Positions 8,592-17,529 are shown, counted from the first letter of the stretch. The stretch: DNA of 64,000 nucleotides from Sphingobacteriaceae bacterium (GCA_002319075.1 NVQB01000001.1:2418001-2482000); one strand, 5' to 3'. Notes: a model not told the origin generated them from the letters alone. Numbers and translations are program-made.

Positions 8592-9563
8592 TTAGTACCC
8601 CAAAACCTCTCGTATCTGCTTCAGCTTATCATTCGCCATTTTATTAGCCTTCGCTTCTCCAATAGCTAGTTCTTTTTCAAGTAAATCAGGATTAGCCATA
8701 AAGTGATCGTAAGTTTTACGGGGCTCTTTATATTTTTCGAGAATCAAATTCAACAAGGCCGTTTTTGCGTGACCATAACCAAAGCCGCCTTTCAAATAAT
8801 TCTGGCGCATGGTTCCTGTTTCTTCGGGGCTTGCTAAGAGCGCGTACAATTTAAATGTATTATCTGTTTCCGGATCTTTGGGATCCTCCAGGCTCTTGCT
8901 ATCACTTACAATGCTCATGACTACTTTTTTCAATTCTTTTTCCGGAAGAAAAATATTGATGAAATTGTTATAAGACTTACTCATTTTTTGCCCGTCGATT
9001 CCCGGAACGATCATTACACGAGAATCTGTCAATCCTTCAGGAACGACAAGAATTTCCTTCTCCAGTTTATGGTTAAATGATCTTGCAATGTCCGCAGCGA
9101 TTTCCAAATGTTGCATTTGGTCTTTTCCAACTGGAACAAATTGCGCATCATACAATAGAATATCAGCCGCCATTAAAACCGGGTAAGTAAATAAACCGGC
9201 ATTTACATCACTCAAACGCTCACTTTTATCTTTAAAAGAATGCGCGTTGGCCAACATTGGAAAAGGGGTGAAACAATTCAAATACCAGGTTAACTCCGTA
9301 ACTTGTGGCACACGACTCTGACGGTAAAAAACCGTTCTATGCGGATCGAGTCCGAAAGCCAACCAGGTGGCTGCTACTGACTTTGTACTTTCTTTAATAA
9401 ATTCAGCGTCCTTCTTACTGGTTAAAGTGTGAAGATCTGCAATAAAAAATAAACTGTCGTTCTCAGCTTTTTTACTTAGTTCAATGGCAGGTATAATAGC
9501 GCCCAGCAAATTACCAAGATGCGGAACGTTAGTGCTTTGTATACCAGTTAAAATTCGTGACAT
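8592..9563 (-). CDS. trpS: Tryptophanyl-tRNA synthetase
   Basis: A 323-residue class I aminoacyl-tRNA synthetase that charges tRNA-Trp. The HIGH-box equivalent is PHLGN at residues 14 to 18, after GIQSTN, and the KMSKS signature is present near residue 195 (DGQKMSKSYNN). ADLHTLT and VPVGKDQMQHLEI are further family hallmarks. The length is that of bacterial TrpS. The stop codon abuts the end of the converging gene. An exact TAnnTTTG element lies 13 bases upstream of the ATG, inside the short gap after the upstream flavoprotein gene, so it probably has its own promoter rather than depending on read-through. Confidence 0.96.
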   Translation of the reverse strand: MSRILTGIQSTNVPHLGNLLGAIIPAIELSKKAENDSLFFIADLHTLTSKKDAEFIKESTKSVAATWLAFGLDPHRTVFYRQSRVPQVTELTWYLNCFTPFPMLANAHSFKDKSERLSDVNAGLFTYPVLMAADILLYDAQFVPVGKDQMQHLEIAADIARSFNHKLEKEILVVPEGLTDSRVMIVPGIDGQKMSKSYNNFINIFLPEKELKKVVMSIVSDSKSLEDPKDPETDNTFKLYALLASPEETGTMRQNYLKGGFGYGHAKTALLNLILEKYKEPRKTYDHFMANPDLLEKELAIGEAKANKMANDKLKQIREVLGY

Positions 9564-9575
9564 AATTTAAAAATA

Positions 9576-9583
9576 CAAATGTA
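9576..9583 (-). promoter_or_regulatory. Promoter -7 element for trpS
   Basis: TACATTTG on the minus strand matches TAnnTTTG exactly. It lies 13 bases before the trpS ATG and predicts a leader of fewer than 10 bases. It is squeezed between trpS and the upstream gene that ends at 9590. Confidence 0.5.
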
Positions 9584-9589
9584 CTATTT

Positions 9590-11164
9590 TTAGTAATTCA
9601 AACTGTTGGCGCAGCGCTCGCCATCCATGGCGGCACTTACAATACCTCCGGCATAACCTGCCCCCTCTCCACAAGGAAAAAGATTTTTCAATTGGGGATG
9701 ATAGAGCAGATCTTTATCGCGTGGAATTCGCACAGGAGTTGAGGTGCGCGACTCTACGCCAACTATCAAAGCTTCGTTTGTCATGTAACCGCGCATCTTA
9801 GTTCCAAAAGCTTTAAAACCTTCTTTTAAGGCGGGGCCAATTAACCTGCCTAAAACTTGTTGCATTTCTACACTTTTTAAACCTGGTTGATAGCTGCAAT
9901 CTGGTAAAGAAGAACTTACTCGCCCATTTGTAAAGTCTTGCAGACGTTGGGCTGGCGCTGTCTGTGTCTTTCCGCCAAAAGCCCAGGCGGTGTGTTCAAA
10001 TTGTTTTTGAAATTCAAGCCCGGCCAATGCCCCAAATTTTTTATAGGGTTCAAAATCTTTTAATTCCAGTCCCACAACAATTCCACTATTAGCATAGGGA
10101 TTATTTCGTTTACTCGGGCTCCATCCGTTAGTTACCACTTCTTCCTGGCTTGTAGCGCAGGGCGCTATGATTCCGCCCGGGCACATACAAAAAGAATAAA
10201 CGCCATAACCTTTTACCTGTTGAACCAAACTATAACTTGCGGCCGGTAAAAATTCGCGTTTCTCAATAACTTCATTCAGACTTCCACAATGATATTGTAT
10301 ACTGTCTATTAAGGATTGAGGATGTTCGACGCGAACACCAAGCGCAAAAGGTTTTGCTTCGAGGAGGATGTTTTTAGCGTTGAGCAATTCATAGATGTCG
10401 CGCGCAGAATGCCCTGTGGCCAGGATAACATTTTGTACGGGAAAATCTTGTTCGCCTTTTTCGCTTGATAATTTTATAGAAGTGAGCTTTTCATTGCTAG
10501 TAGAAAAGTCAATTAACTTAGAATTAAAATGTACTTCACCACCAAATTGCAAAATGGTTTCGCGCATAAATTGAATCAATTGCGGCAATTTATTAGTACC
10601 AATGTGAGGATGCGCGTCAATTAAAATTTCTTCGCTGGCACCATGATAAACAAAGGTCTTAAGTATTTTATCAATGTCACCGCGCTTATTTGACCTTGTA
10701 TATAGCTTGCCATCGCTGTATGTTCCGGCACCACCTTCTCCGAAACAATAATTACTTTCGGGATTTACGATCTGTTCTTTATTGATAGCGGCAAGATCTC
10801 TCCTTCGTGCTTTCACATCTTTACCGCGCTCTATAATAATTGGTTTTATGCCCAGTTCCAGGCAACGTAATGCAGCGAATAATCCTGCAGGTCCTGCCCC
10901 TATAATGTGACAGGTTTTGGCAGATGACGAAACATCGGGATAAGTAATGTGAATTTTTTCACGCAGAATCTCTTCATCCACTGCCGCCTGAACAGTAAGG
11001 TTAATTCGGATCTTTCTTCCACGTGCATCAATACTTCGTTTTAGAATTTTTATGTGAAGCGTTGAATCTGATTTCAAAGAGAGCTGTTCGCGCACTTCTT
11101 CTTTTAGCAGGACTTCGTTTAAAGCCGTTTGAGGACTAACCTGTAGTTGTAGTTTTGTTTGCAT
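9590..11164 (-). CDS. COG2509-type FAD-dependent oxidoreductase
   Basis: A 524-residue uncharacterised flavoprotein. An N-terminal domain of about 90 residues precedes the dinucleotide-binding motif GAGPAGLFAALRCLELG at residues about 88 to 104, closed by IIIERG. FGEGGAGTYSDGKLYTR and a second nucleotide-side motif VILATGHSARD are hallmarks of the family. FCMCPGGIIAPCATSQEE and the C-terminal GEGAGYAGGIVSAAMDG complete the FAD site. The physiological substrate of this family is not known; proteins are cytosolic. It reads toward trpS, with a 26-base gap. The ATG begins MQTKLQLQV and is supported by the length typical of the family. Confidence 0.9.
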   Translation of the reverse strand: MQTKLQLQVSPQTALNEVLLKEEVREQLSLKSDSTLHIKILKRSIDARGRKIRINLTVQAAVDEEILREKIHITYPDVSSSAKTCHIIGAGPAGLFAALRCLELGIKPIIIERGKDVKARRRDLAAINKEQIVNPESNYCFGEGGAGTYSDGKLYTRSNKRGDIDKILKTFVYHGASEEILIDAHPHIGTNKLPQLIQFMRETILQFGGEVHFNSKLIDFSTSNEKLTSIKLSSEKGEQDFPVQNVILATGHSARDIYELLNAKNILLEAKPFALGVRVEHPQSLIDSIQYHCGSLNEVIEKREFLPAASYSLVQQVKGYGVYSFCMCPGGIIAPCATSQEEVVTNGWSPSKRNNPYANSGIVVGLELKDFEPYKKFGALAGLEFQKQFEHTAWAFGGKTQTAPAQRLQDFTNGRVSSSLPDCSYQPGLKSVEMQQVLGRLIGPALKEGFKAFGTKMRGYMTNEALIVGVESRTSTPVRIPRDKDLLYHPQLKNLFPCGEGAGYAGGIVSAAMDGERCANSLNY

Positions 11165-11220
11165 AGTTGGAAGATTTTTATTCTTCAGTTGGACACGAAG
11201 TTTATCAATTTTTTCGGTTC

Positions 11221-11979
11221 CTATCCTTCAAAGGTAATACTAAATACCACCATTCGTGAACGTATTTTATCGATGCTATTTGTAAATACACTATTCTCTT
11301 TTTTAAGGAGATTTTTAGTTCCTATCAATAATTTTAATTCAAAACCCAGTTTAAAATATTGCAGATAGAAATCGGTGCCCGCACCGGCACTGTAAAAGTA
11401 GTCATCACGCAAAACTTTTACATTATCATCCAATTGATTTGGGCCCCCTGTTGAACCATTTCCGGCTTTCTTTCTTGCAGAGAGATCGAGTGTATAACCA
11501 CCGCCGCCAATAACATAAGCAGAGAAATTAGCCTGACGTTTTGATTGTATTTTAACTTCCATCGGAAAAATGAGAAAAACAGATTCTACTGTTTTTTCAA
11601 AGATCTTTACACTATCTCTGTCAGGCGTATTAAGAGTATATTGAATTTTGCGGGTCCCAAAACTAATGTTAGGCGTAAATCTTAAACGCACATATTGTGC
11701 AATTCGGGCGTCTCCAACCAGGCCTATAGCGAAACCTCCCGAGGGTTTAGAGTAAATGGTTTTAATTTGATAACGAGAGTCACCTATCAATGTATCAGGA
11801 AAGAAAGAATTGGGCACGGGATTAATTCTAAAATCGGTTTGATTTCCGGCAATAGTAAATCCGAAATGAATTTTTTGTTGATAGAACCTTGGCAGGTTAA
11901 CTCCGTAACCATCACTTTCCTGCGACAAAAGAAAGGCTGAGTATAAAAACGCGGTAAGTATTAAGGCTATTCTTTTCAG
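11221..11979 (-). CDS. porT: T9SS protein PorT, second tandem copy (unusual start)
   Basis: Outer-membrane barrel needed for type IX secretion and, in gliding species, motility. Landmarks match the PorT/SprT family: LPRFYQQKIHFGFTIAGNQTDF, LRFTPNISFGTRKIQY, VFLIFPMEVKIQSKRQ, YVIGGGGYTLDL, TDFYLQYFKLGFELKLLIG, and the terminal SRMVVFSITFE. By eye it shares about 80 percent of residues with the copy upstream. The only standard start (TTG at 11928) would cut off the signal peptide. Translated further upstream, the frame reads KRIALILTAFLYSAFLLSQ, a full signal peptide, preceded by CTG at 11979 and then a stop a few codons earlier; there is no ATG, GTG or TTG. I therefore mark CTG as the probable start, with low certainty. 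An alternative is a copy that has lost its start. Confidence 0.8.
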   Translation of the reverse strand: MKRIALILTAFLYSAFLLSQESDGYGVNLPRFYQQKIHFGFTIAGNQTDFRINPVPNSFFPDTLIGDSRYQIKTIYSKPSGGFAIGLVGDARIAQYVRLRFTPNISFGTRKIQYTLNTPDRDSVKIFEKTVESVFLIFPMEVKIQSKRQANFSAYVIGGGGYTLDLSARKKAGNGSTGGPNQLDDNVKVLRDDYFYSAGAGTDFYLQYFKLGFELKLLIGTKNLLKKENSVFTNSIDKIRSRMVVFSITFEG

Positions 11980-12012
11980 AGAGATGATAAGTAATTTACA
12001 CGTTTAAATGTG

Positions 12013-12020
12013 CAAAGTTA
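12013..12020 (-). promoter_or_regulatory. Promoter -7 element before porT copy 2
   Basis: TAACTTTG on the minus strand is an exact TAnnTTTG match. It would place the transcript start near 12008, about 30 bases before the proposed CTG start at 11979. No clear -33 TTTG is visible. The same region is recognisable, with the T-A-n-n pair changed, upstream of the other porT copy. Confidence 0.45.
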
Positions 12021-12096
12021 TTGATTTAGTTGAGTTTAACCGGAGTATAAAACTAATAAAAAAACCTAAATCTTCTCTTCGTATTCAAGGTAAAAG

Positions 12097-12858
12097 TCAG
12101 GGGCCCTCAAAAGTAATGCTAAACACAACCATACGTGAACGTACCTTATCGATACTGTTTGTAAAAACGCTGTTCTCTTTTTTCATGAGATTTTTGTTTC
12201 CTATAAGGAGTTTCAATTCAAATCCGAGTTTGAAATAATTGAGATAAAAATCGGTTCCTGCACCGGCGCTATAAAAATAATCGTCGCGCAAAATCTTTAC
12301 GTTATCGTCTAATTGGTTAGCGCCACCTGTAGATCCGTTTCCGGCTTTTTTTCTTGCTGAAAGATCGAGCGTATAACCACCGCCACCAATTACGTATGCC
12401 GAAAAATTGCCCTGACGTTTGGATTGTATTTTAACTTCCAAAGGAAAAATGAGGAAAACAGATTCAACAGATTTTTCGAAGAACTTTAGAGTATCCCTAT
12501 TCTGACTTGCTAGAGTATATTGAATTTTGCGCGTTCCGAAACTAATGTTGGGTGTAAATCTTAAACGGAGATACTCTGCTACTCGTTTGTCTACGACCAA
12601 TCCAATAGCGAAGGCAGATGAAGGTTTCGAGTAAACGGTTTTTACAGTGTAACGTGATTCTCCCATAAGTGTATCTGGAAAAACAGAATTAGGAACAGGG
12701 TTAATTCTAAAATCTGTTTGATTGCCGGCGATAGTAAATCCGAAGTGGATTTTATCCTTGTAAAATCTGGGCAGATTAACGCCATATCCATCGCTAACCT
12801 GTGAGAAAAGAAGTGCTGAGTGTAAAAAAGCACTGACTATTAAAGCTATTCTTGCCAG
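12097..12858 (-). CDS. porT: T9SS protein PorT, first tandem copy (unusual start)
   Basis: Paralogue of the adjacent downstream gene and a PorT-family outer-membrane barrel of the type IX secretion system. It has the same landmark motifs (LPRFYKDKIHFGFTIAG, FTPNISFGTRKIQYTL, IQSKRQGNFSAYVIGGGGYTL, FSITFEG). The frame stays open upstream to a TTG at 12930, which would add a 24-residue non-signal extension. The signal peptide itself reads ARIALIVSAFLHSALLFSQ, and the codon before it is CTG at 12858, aligned with the CTG in the other copy. The TTG at 12930 lies upstream of the region homologous to the promoter of copy 2, so it is probably not transcribed. I chose CTG with low certainty. It is divergent from panD. 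Confidence 0.8.
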   Translation of the reverse strand: MARIALIVSAFLHSALLFSQVSDGYGVNLPRFYKDKIHFGFTIAGNQTDFRINPVPNSVFPDTLMGESRYTVKTVYSKPSSAFAIGLVVDKRVAEYLRLRFTPNISFGTRKIQYTLASQNRDTLKFFEKSVESVFLIFPLEVKIQSKRQGNFSAYVIGGGGYTLDLSARKKAGNGSTGGANQLDDNVKILRDDYFYSAGAGTDFYLNYFKLGFELKLLIGNKNLMKKENSVFTNSIDKVRSRMVVFSITFEGP

Positions 12859-12947
12859 GTAATAATAACGCGAAAAAATGAGGTTAAATTGTGCAAAGCA
12901 GTTGATTTTAGCGGGTTTTTTATTCTTCAATTACTAATAAAAAACCC

Positions 12948-12955
12948 TAAATTTG
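12948..12955 (+). promoter_or_regulatory. Promoter -7 element for panD, near-leaderless
   Basis: TAAATTTG, an exact TAnnTTTG, ends 7 bases before the panD ATG. With the usual 4-6 base spacing to the start site, the mRNA would have a leader of only about 1-4 bases. Confidence 0.6.
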
Positions 12956-12962
12956 TAGCCTT

Positions 12963-13313
12963 ATGGAAATTCAGGTTATGAAATCTAAACTGCATTGTGT
13001 AACTGTTACACAGGCGGAATTGGATTATATAGGAAGTGTTACTATTGATGAAGATTTGATGGATGCTGCAAATTTGATTGAGAACGAGCAGGTGCACATT
13101 TTGAACAAAAATAATGGTGAACGTTTTATCACTTACGTCTTAAAAGGAGAGAGGGGAAGCGGAGTAATTTGCCTGAATGGTCCTGCAGCTTTAAAGGTAA
13201 AATTGAGTGATGTTGTTATCATCATTTCATACGCGAACATGGATTTTGAAAAAGCAAAAACATTTCGTCCCTGGGTTGTTTTTCCGGATACTACAACAAA
13301 TAAACTAAAATAA
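12963..13313 (+). CDS. panD: Aspartate 1-decarboxylase
   Basis: A 116-residue pyruvoyl enzyme that makes beta-alanine for pantothenate and CoA. The start [29 protein letters not shown] matches the family, which usually opens M-x-I-x-V-x-KSKIH; that supports the first ATG rather than the second one 15 bases later. Autocleavage occurs between the Gly and Ser of YIGS at residues 24-25, giving the pyruvoyl group from the Ser. [24 protein letters not shown] and the later VIIISYANM are conserved. It is followed after one base by the flippase-like membrane gene, so the two are probably co-transcribed with rfaE2. Confidence 0.95.
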   Translation: MEIQVMKSKLHCVTVTQAELDYIGSVTIDEDLMDAANLIENEQVHILNKNNGERFITYVLKGERGSGVICLNGPAALKVKLSDVVIIISYANMDFEKAKTFRPWVVFPDTTTNKLK

Positions 13314-13314
13314 T

Positions 13315-14340
13315 ATGGGCAAAAATACCAGGTCAATTATACAGTTTGTTGTTTTATTGGGTATTGGTATTTTGTTAATCTGGTTATCTGTCAGCGGAAT
13401 TACACCCAAACAGAAGCAAGAAATTTATGTGGCATTTCAAACCGCAGATTATCTGTGGGTAGCAGTGGCAATGGTAATTTCTTTTTTCAGCCACTTTTTA
13501 AGGGCTTACCGTTGGAATTATTTATTACAACCCGTAGGGTATAAAACAAATTTGCTGAATGCTACCTGTCACGTCTTAGTCGGTTATTTTGCAAATTATG
13601 GCATTCCCCGCATGGGTGAAGTAACACGCTGCACGCTAGCTTCCAAATACGATAAAGTGCCTTTTGAAGTGGGCTTTGGAACAGTGATCACAGAAAGGAT
13701 TATAGATTTCATTTTGTTTCTTATCATTTTTGTGTTGACCCTCGCATTACAATTTTCTGAATTAATAGGGCTTGCAAATAAACTTATTTTTGATCCGCTT
13801 CGTCTTAAACTAGCGGGAATGGGTGCTAGCCCCTTAAAATTGGTCATACTGGCTAGTGTTGTTCTTGGTTTTTTTGCAGTACTATTTTTATTAAGAAAAA
13901 AATTTACAGCTCTTTTAAAAGGAAAGCTGGGAGGCATTGTAAAAGGGATGGGGGAAGGCATTGGTTCTGTTAGGAAAATGGAAAGTCCTTTAAAATTTAT
14001 AGGACTTAGTTTAATGATCTGGGCCTGCTATTTTTACTCGCTCTATTTTTGTTTTTTCGCATTGCCAGGAACTTCGCATTTGGGACAAAAAGAATGTTTG
14101 ACCTTATTGCTTTTCGGAACGTTTGGTGTGATCTTTTCGCCGGGCGGATTGGGAGCCTATCCAGCCATTCTTGGAGGAATTTTGATCACCACTTACAACA
14201 TCGACAAAGTTTCTTCTTTTGCTTTACCTTGGCTTTCCTGGACCAGTCAATTTATACTAATTGTTTTTCTTGGAATTATAAGCCTGATAATTTTACCACT
14301 TTACAACCGTAAAAAAGATGTCGTTTCACCAACTGCTTAA
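13315..14340 (+). CDS. Lysylphosphatidylglycerol synthase TM region/flippase-like membrane protein
   Basis: A 341-residue integral membrane protein of the COG0392/AglD-like family with about eight transmembrane segments. LWVAVAMVISFFSHFLRAYRWNYLL, RMGEVTRCTLASKY and FGTVITERIIDFILF are the conserved cytosolic-face motifs (GEV R then ER.iD). Members flip or help transfer lipid-linked molecules in other bacteria; here there is no lysyl transferase domain, so a transport role is more likely than lipid modification. The gene starts one base after panD and overlaps rfaE2 by 23 bases, which suggests tight translational coupling. Confidence 0.88.
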   Translation: MGKNTRSIIQFVVLLGIGILLIWLSVSGITPKQKQEIYVAFQTADYLWVAVAMVISFFSHFLRAYRWNYLLQPVGYKTNLLNATCHVLVGYFANYGIPRMGEVTRCTLASKYDKVPFEVGFGTVITERIIDFILFLIIFVLTLALQFSELIGLANKLIFDPLRLKLAGMGASPLKLVILASVVLGFFAVLFLLRKKFTALLKGKLGGIVKGMGEGIGSVRKMESPLKFIGLSLMIWACYFYSLYFCFFALPGTSHLGQKECLTLLLFGTFGVIFSPGGLGAYPAILGGILITTYNIDKVSSFALPWLSWTSQFILIVFLGIISLIILPLYNRKKDVVSPTA

Positions 14341-14809
14341 AGATAAAATTGTAAGCAAAGAAGAGGCTTTAAAAAAGTTAGAAGTCTATCGCAATGCCGG
14401 TAAAAAAATTGTTTTTACAAATGGCTGTTTTGACATTTTACATCCGGGTCATGTGGATTATCTGAGCCAGGCGAGAGACCTCGGAGATACTTTGGTTCTT
14501 GGCTTGAATACCGACAATTCTGTAAAACGTTTACAAAAAGCTCCTAATCGTCCCATAAACTCGGAAGAAACGCGTGCCATTGTTTTGGCTGGATTAGCCT
14601 GCATTGATTTGATTGTTTTTTTCGACGAAGAAACACCTTACGAGCTCATTCAATTTTTGCAACCTAACGTACTCGTTAAAGGTGACGATTACAAAGCTGA
14701 GAATATTGTAGGCTACGATATTGTAAAAGCAAATGGCGGAGAAATTAAAACTATTCCCATGGTTCAGGGATACTCAACTACCAAAATCATTGCAAAAATT
14801 CTGCAATAA
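14318..14809 (+). CDS. rfaE2: D-glycero-beta-D-manno-heptose 1-phosphate adenylyltransferase
   Basis: A 163-residue nucleotidyltransferase that adenylates heptose 1-phosphate on the way to ADP-heptose for LPS core. It has GCFDILHPGHVDYL, with the HxGH nucleotide-binding motif, at about residues 35 to 48, and the second motif YSTTKII near the C-terminus. The free-standing short form is the RfaE C-terminal domain (HldE-C) without the kinase domain. The start lies inside the end of the membrane protein gene (23-base overlap). The converging lptD gene ends 10 bases downstream, so two envelope genes meet here. A ribose or glycerol 3-phosphate cytidylyltransferase is the alternative, but the sequence fits RfaE2 better. 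Confidence 0.92.
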   Translation: MSFHQLLKDKIVSKEEALKKLEVYRNAGKKIVFTNGCFDILHPGHVDYLSQARDLGDTLVLGLNTDNSVKRLQKAPNRPINSEETRAIVLAGLACIDLIVFFDEETPYELIQFLQPNVLVKGDDYKAENIVGYDIVKANGGEIKTIPMVQGYSTTKIIAKILQ

Positions 14810-14819
14810 AAATTTAACG

Positions 14820-17444
14820 TTAGTAGCTATCTAATCTTGGGATACTGCGTTTCGGAATTTTGACATCGCTTAGCATAGAAGATTTTAGATTTACAGTCAG
14901 GTTATAACTTTTGTTAGGTCCAAAGGGAATCCAGTCTATACGAGCCTCCCAGCATTTAAGATCACGGTAAATATTAACGCTGGTGTAACTTAAGCGTCTT
15001 GTATTAAAATCAAAACCACTGGTAATACCAAGTTTCCAGAATTTGGTAGGCATCAAGTCTCCCGAAAAATTAAGTAGCTGACTGGTAAGAACTTTTCTAT
15101 CATTGTTATTGGTCAAATTAAGATTATACCCCACACGTAAGTTCCAGGGAAGTTTTTCCTGGGCATTTAAATCGTTTTGTGCGCCACGCTCAGCTCCGTT
15201 AGTCTGATCGGTTGGCTGCCTTGTTTTTCGCAAAGCTTCGAGCATATTACTGCCTATAGAAGTATTAATACCAACGCCGGCGTTTGTAAACCGCGCTAAA
15301 CGACCATCGGCACTGTAAACATAGTCTTTGGTTCTGTTGCCTGAAATTTTATTGTACACATACGGATCAAAAGCAGAACTTGCATTAATATCAAAATATT
15401 TGAACAGCACTGTTCTCAGGGTGATTCCAACTGTACTCATTTTCTGACTATCGGCCGCAAAATTATAAGCGCCATTTAATCCCAGTCCCTGTATCAATGT
15501 AACTTTTTTGTACGTTATTCCGGTGTCGGATTTTTGTTTGAGTTTTGCTTCAATGGTGTTGTTTAAATTTAAAGACAAAGCACTTTGTTTTCCTCTTGCA
15601 GGACCGCCGTATATGCCTTTTTCAAAAATCGAATACTTTGTTTTATTTCCAAGTGTGTCGTACTGTATGTTTTTCCAGATAGTGTATTTAGGTTCGCCAA
15701 AATCGGGTCTGTAGGTATAGGCAAGTGTCGGAATGAGTAAATGCCGTATTTGTTTGACCTTTCCTTTTTTAAACATGTAATCGAAATATACTTTTGTATT
15801 AAAAGAAGTGGAGAAATTTGCGTCGTAGGCTGCTACTAAATCTTTGTTTGTCTTTGTGTTAATAAGGGCCGTATTAACGGTTCTTTGAACAATAACTGAA
15901 TCTTGCCCTGTTACCAGACTTTTAATCGCAAAGTCTTGGAGGGTTGGTTGTGTGGTATAAGTTTTACTGATACTCTTAGTGTACATCACCGAGGTTAAAT
16001 TAATGGCGGGAGTAGCGGTAATGTATTTGAGAATATTAAAATTTGTGCTGATGGGCACTGTATGTCTTATTCCTAGGTTCATGCTATCAAGTGGAGAGCC
16101 TTTAAAAATTGTGGAGTCTGTACCACTCAGTTTATTTTGGGTTTCTAACAAGTAGCTGATTCCAATTTTGTCGATCACAGTTTGTTTTACAGCATTTTGC
16201 CTTTTAAAAGGATAAAAACGGTTGATGTTGAAGGTGAGTTGGGGGAAAACTATTTCCACCTGCTTGTTTGCACTTTGACTGTGCATGGCATTAATGCTTA
16301 AAGAACTGAGTTTGTAGGTTTTTGTGAAATTAATGTTCGACAAAAAGGTATTGGTAAGATACTGCCCGGTATTAATAGCATTAAAGCGGTTGTAACTTTG
16401 GTTTTTTATGAAATTCACATTAGCTCCAAAACGCATGGAAGGATCGCTTTTGTTATCCTGGTTGTGTATCCACCTGATTTCGTATGCCCTTTGCTGCGTG
16501 TAAGATGTTGGCACATCTTTATCACCAATGTTAAATTTGCTATAACTCAGATAAGCCGATCCGCTTGACTTATAGAGTATCCTGTAATTGTTGGTGGTAT
16601 TTAAAGCCCAGGTACCGTTCGCGTATATATCTCCTCGAACGACCATGTCCGTTTTGTCGTTTATACCTATGTAATAGCCCCCATTACGCAAATTCAGACC
16701 TCTTTCGGCGGAGGTTCCAAAGGTTGGCATTAAAATGCCATTGGCTTGTTTTTTCGTATTTGGAAAAAAACCAAACGGCAAACCGAGTGGCGTAGGAACA
16801 TTTCCTATTTCAAGATACATGGGTCCGGTTACAATCTTATCGTCAGGAATTGCCTTGGCCTTCGTGGCCCTAAAGGCAGTTCGGGCATCCGCTTCCTGGC
16901 AGGGGAGGCAACGCATGTCTTTAAAATAAACATTGTTTAAACTATCCTTTTTAATTTCCTTCCCAATCACCAGTATCTCACCTTGCTTGGTGAGTGCATT
17001 AAATATTTTTCCTTTTTTGGTTTTAAGATTGTACATGATCTTATCGGCTTCCATGGTTTCTGAACCATCTTTAAATACCGGGGTCCCCACCAGTTTGCCC
17101 GTACTATCTTTTTTACCGTAAGCCATGATCATATTTTTTGTATAATCAATTTCTATGTATTCGGCTTCAATGTCTGTACTTCCGTAGGTCACTTTTGCTT
17201 TCCCATAAAGCAAAGCTTTGCCTTCATTAGGAAGAGCCACGATACTATCTTGAGCAGAATATTTAACTTGCTCTTCCAGACTTTCAGAATCTTCTTCGGG
17301 TTTTGCGATTGGAGCGGCCATAGTATCAACGCTAACTTTTTTTAACGTATCTCCGGGACCAGTTTGGGCGTTTAACTCGCTAATAATCAAAGATATTAAC
17401 AAGACTAAGAAGAAAACTACTTTATTATGTGTGACGACTATCAA
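14820..17444 (-). CDS. lptD: Putative LPS-assembly protein LptD
   Basis: An 874-residue outer-membrane protein expected to insert lipopolysaccharide into the outer leaflet with LptE. A signal peptide ends at about residue 26 (ELNAQ), followed by an OstA-like jellyroll at about residues 65 to 180 (VKYSAQDSIVALPNEGKALLYGKAKV, then a YIEIDYTKNMI strand) and a large C-terminal barrel from about 220 on, with PLGLPFGFFPNTKKQANGILMPTFG at the junction. A CLPC pair lies at about residues 181 to 184. The start codon is TTG at 17444; no ATG is available in frame near the signal peptide. An exact TAnnTTTG lies 39 bases upstream. It reads toward rfaE2 and is divergent from the amidase gene. Confidence 0.88.
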   Translation of the reverse strand: MIVVTHNKVVFFLVLLISLIISELNAQTGPGDTLKKVSVDTMAAPIAKPEEDSESLEEQVKYSAQDSIVALPNEGKALLYGKAKVTYGSTDIEAEYIEIDYTKNMIMAYGKKDSTGKLVGTPVFKDGSETMEADKIMYNLKTKKGKIFNALTKQGEILVIGKEIKKDSLNNVYFKDMRCLPCQEADARTAFRATKAKAIPDDKIVTGPMYLEIGNVPTPLGLPFGFFPNTKKQANGILMPTFGTSAERGLNLRNGGYYIGINDKTDMVVRGDIYANGTWALNTTNNYRILYKSSGSAYLSYSKFNIGDKDVPTSYTQQRAYEIRWIHNQDNKSDPSMRFGANVNFIKNQSYNRFNAINTGQYLTNTFLSNINFTKTYKLSSLSINAMHSQSANKQVEIVFPQLTFNINRFYPFKRQNAVKQTVIDKIGISYLLETQNKLSGTDSTIFKGSPLDSMNLGIRHTVPISTNFNILKYITATPAINLTSVMYTKSISKTYTTQPTLQDFAIKSLVTGQDSVIVQRTVNTALINTKTNKDLVAAYDANFSTSFNTKVYFDYMFKKGKVKQIRHLLIPTLAYTYRPDFGEPKYTIWKNIQYDTLGNKTKYSIFEKGIYGGPARGKQSALSLNLNNTIEAKLKQKSDTGITYKKVTLIQGLGLNGAYNFAADSQKMSTVGITLRTVLFKYFDINASSAFDPYVYNKISGNRTKDYVYSADGRLARFTNAGVGINTSIGSNMLEALRKTRQPTDQTNGAERGAQNDLNAQEKLPWNLRVGYNLNLTNNNDRKVLTSQLLNFSGDLMPTKFWKLGITSGFDFNTRRLSYTSVNIYRDLKCWEARIDWIPFGPNKSYNLTVNLKSSMLSDVKIPKRSIPRLDSY

Positions 17445-17482
17445 GCAGAATCAGATACTTTTATTCAAAGCACAAGTGTGCA

Positions 17483-17490
17483 CAAAGCTA
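17483..17490 (-). promoter_or_regulatory. Promoter -7 element for lptD
   Basis: TAGCTTTG on the minus strand matches TAnnTTTG exactly. Transcription would start near 17478, giving an untranslated leader of about 34 bases before the TTG at 17444. The element lies in the divergent region shared with the amidase gene. Confidence 0.5.
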
Positions 17491-17529
17491 CAATACTTTA
17501 ACGTATTGCATAACAATTTATTAGGGTTC

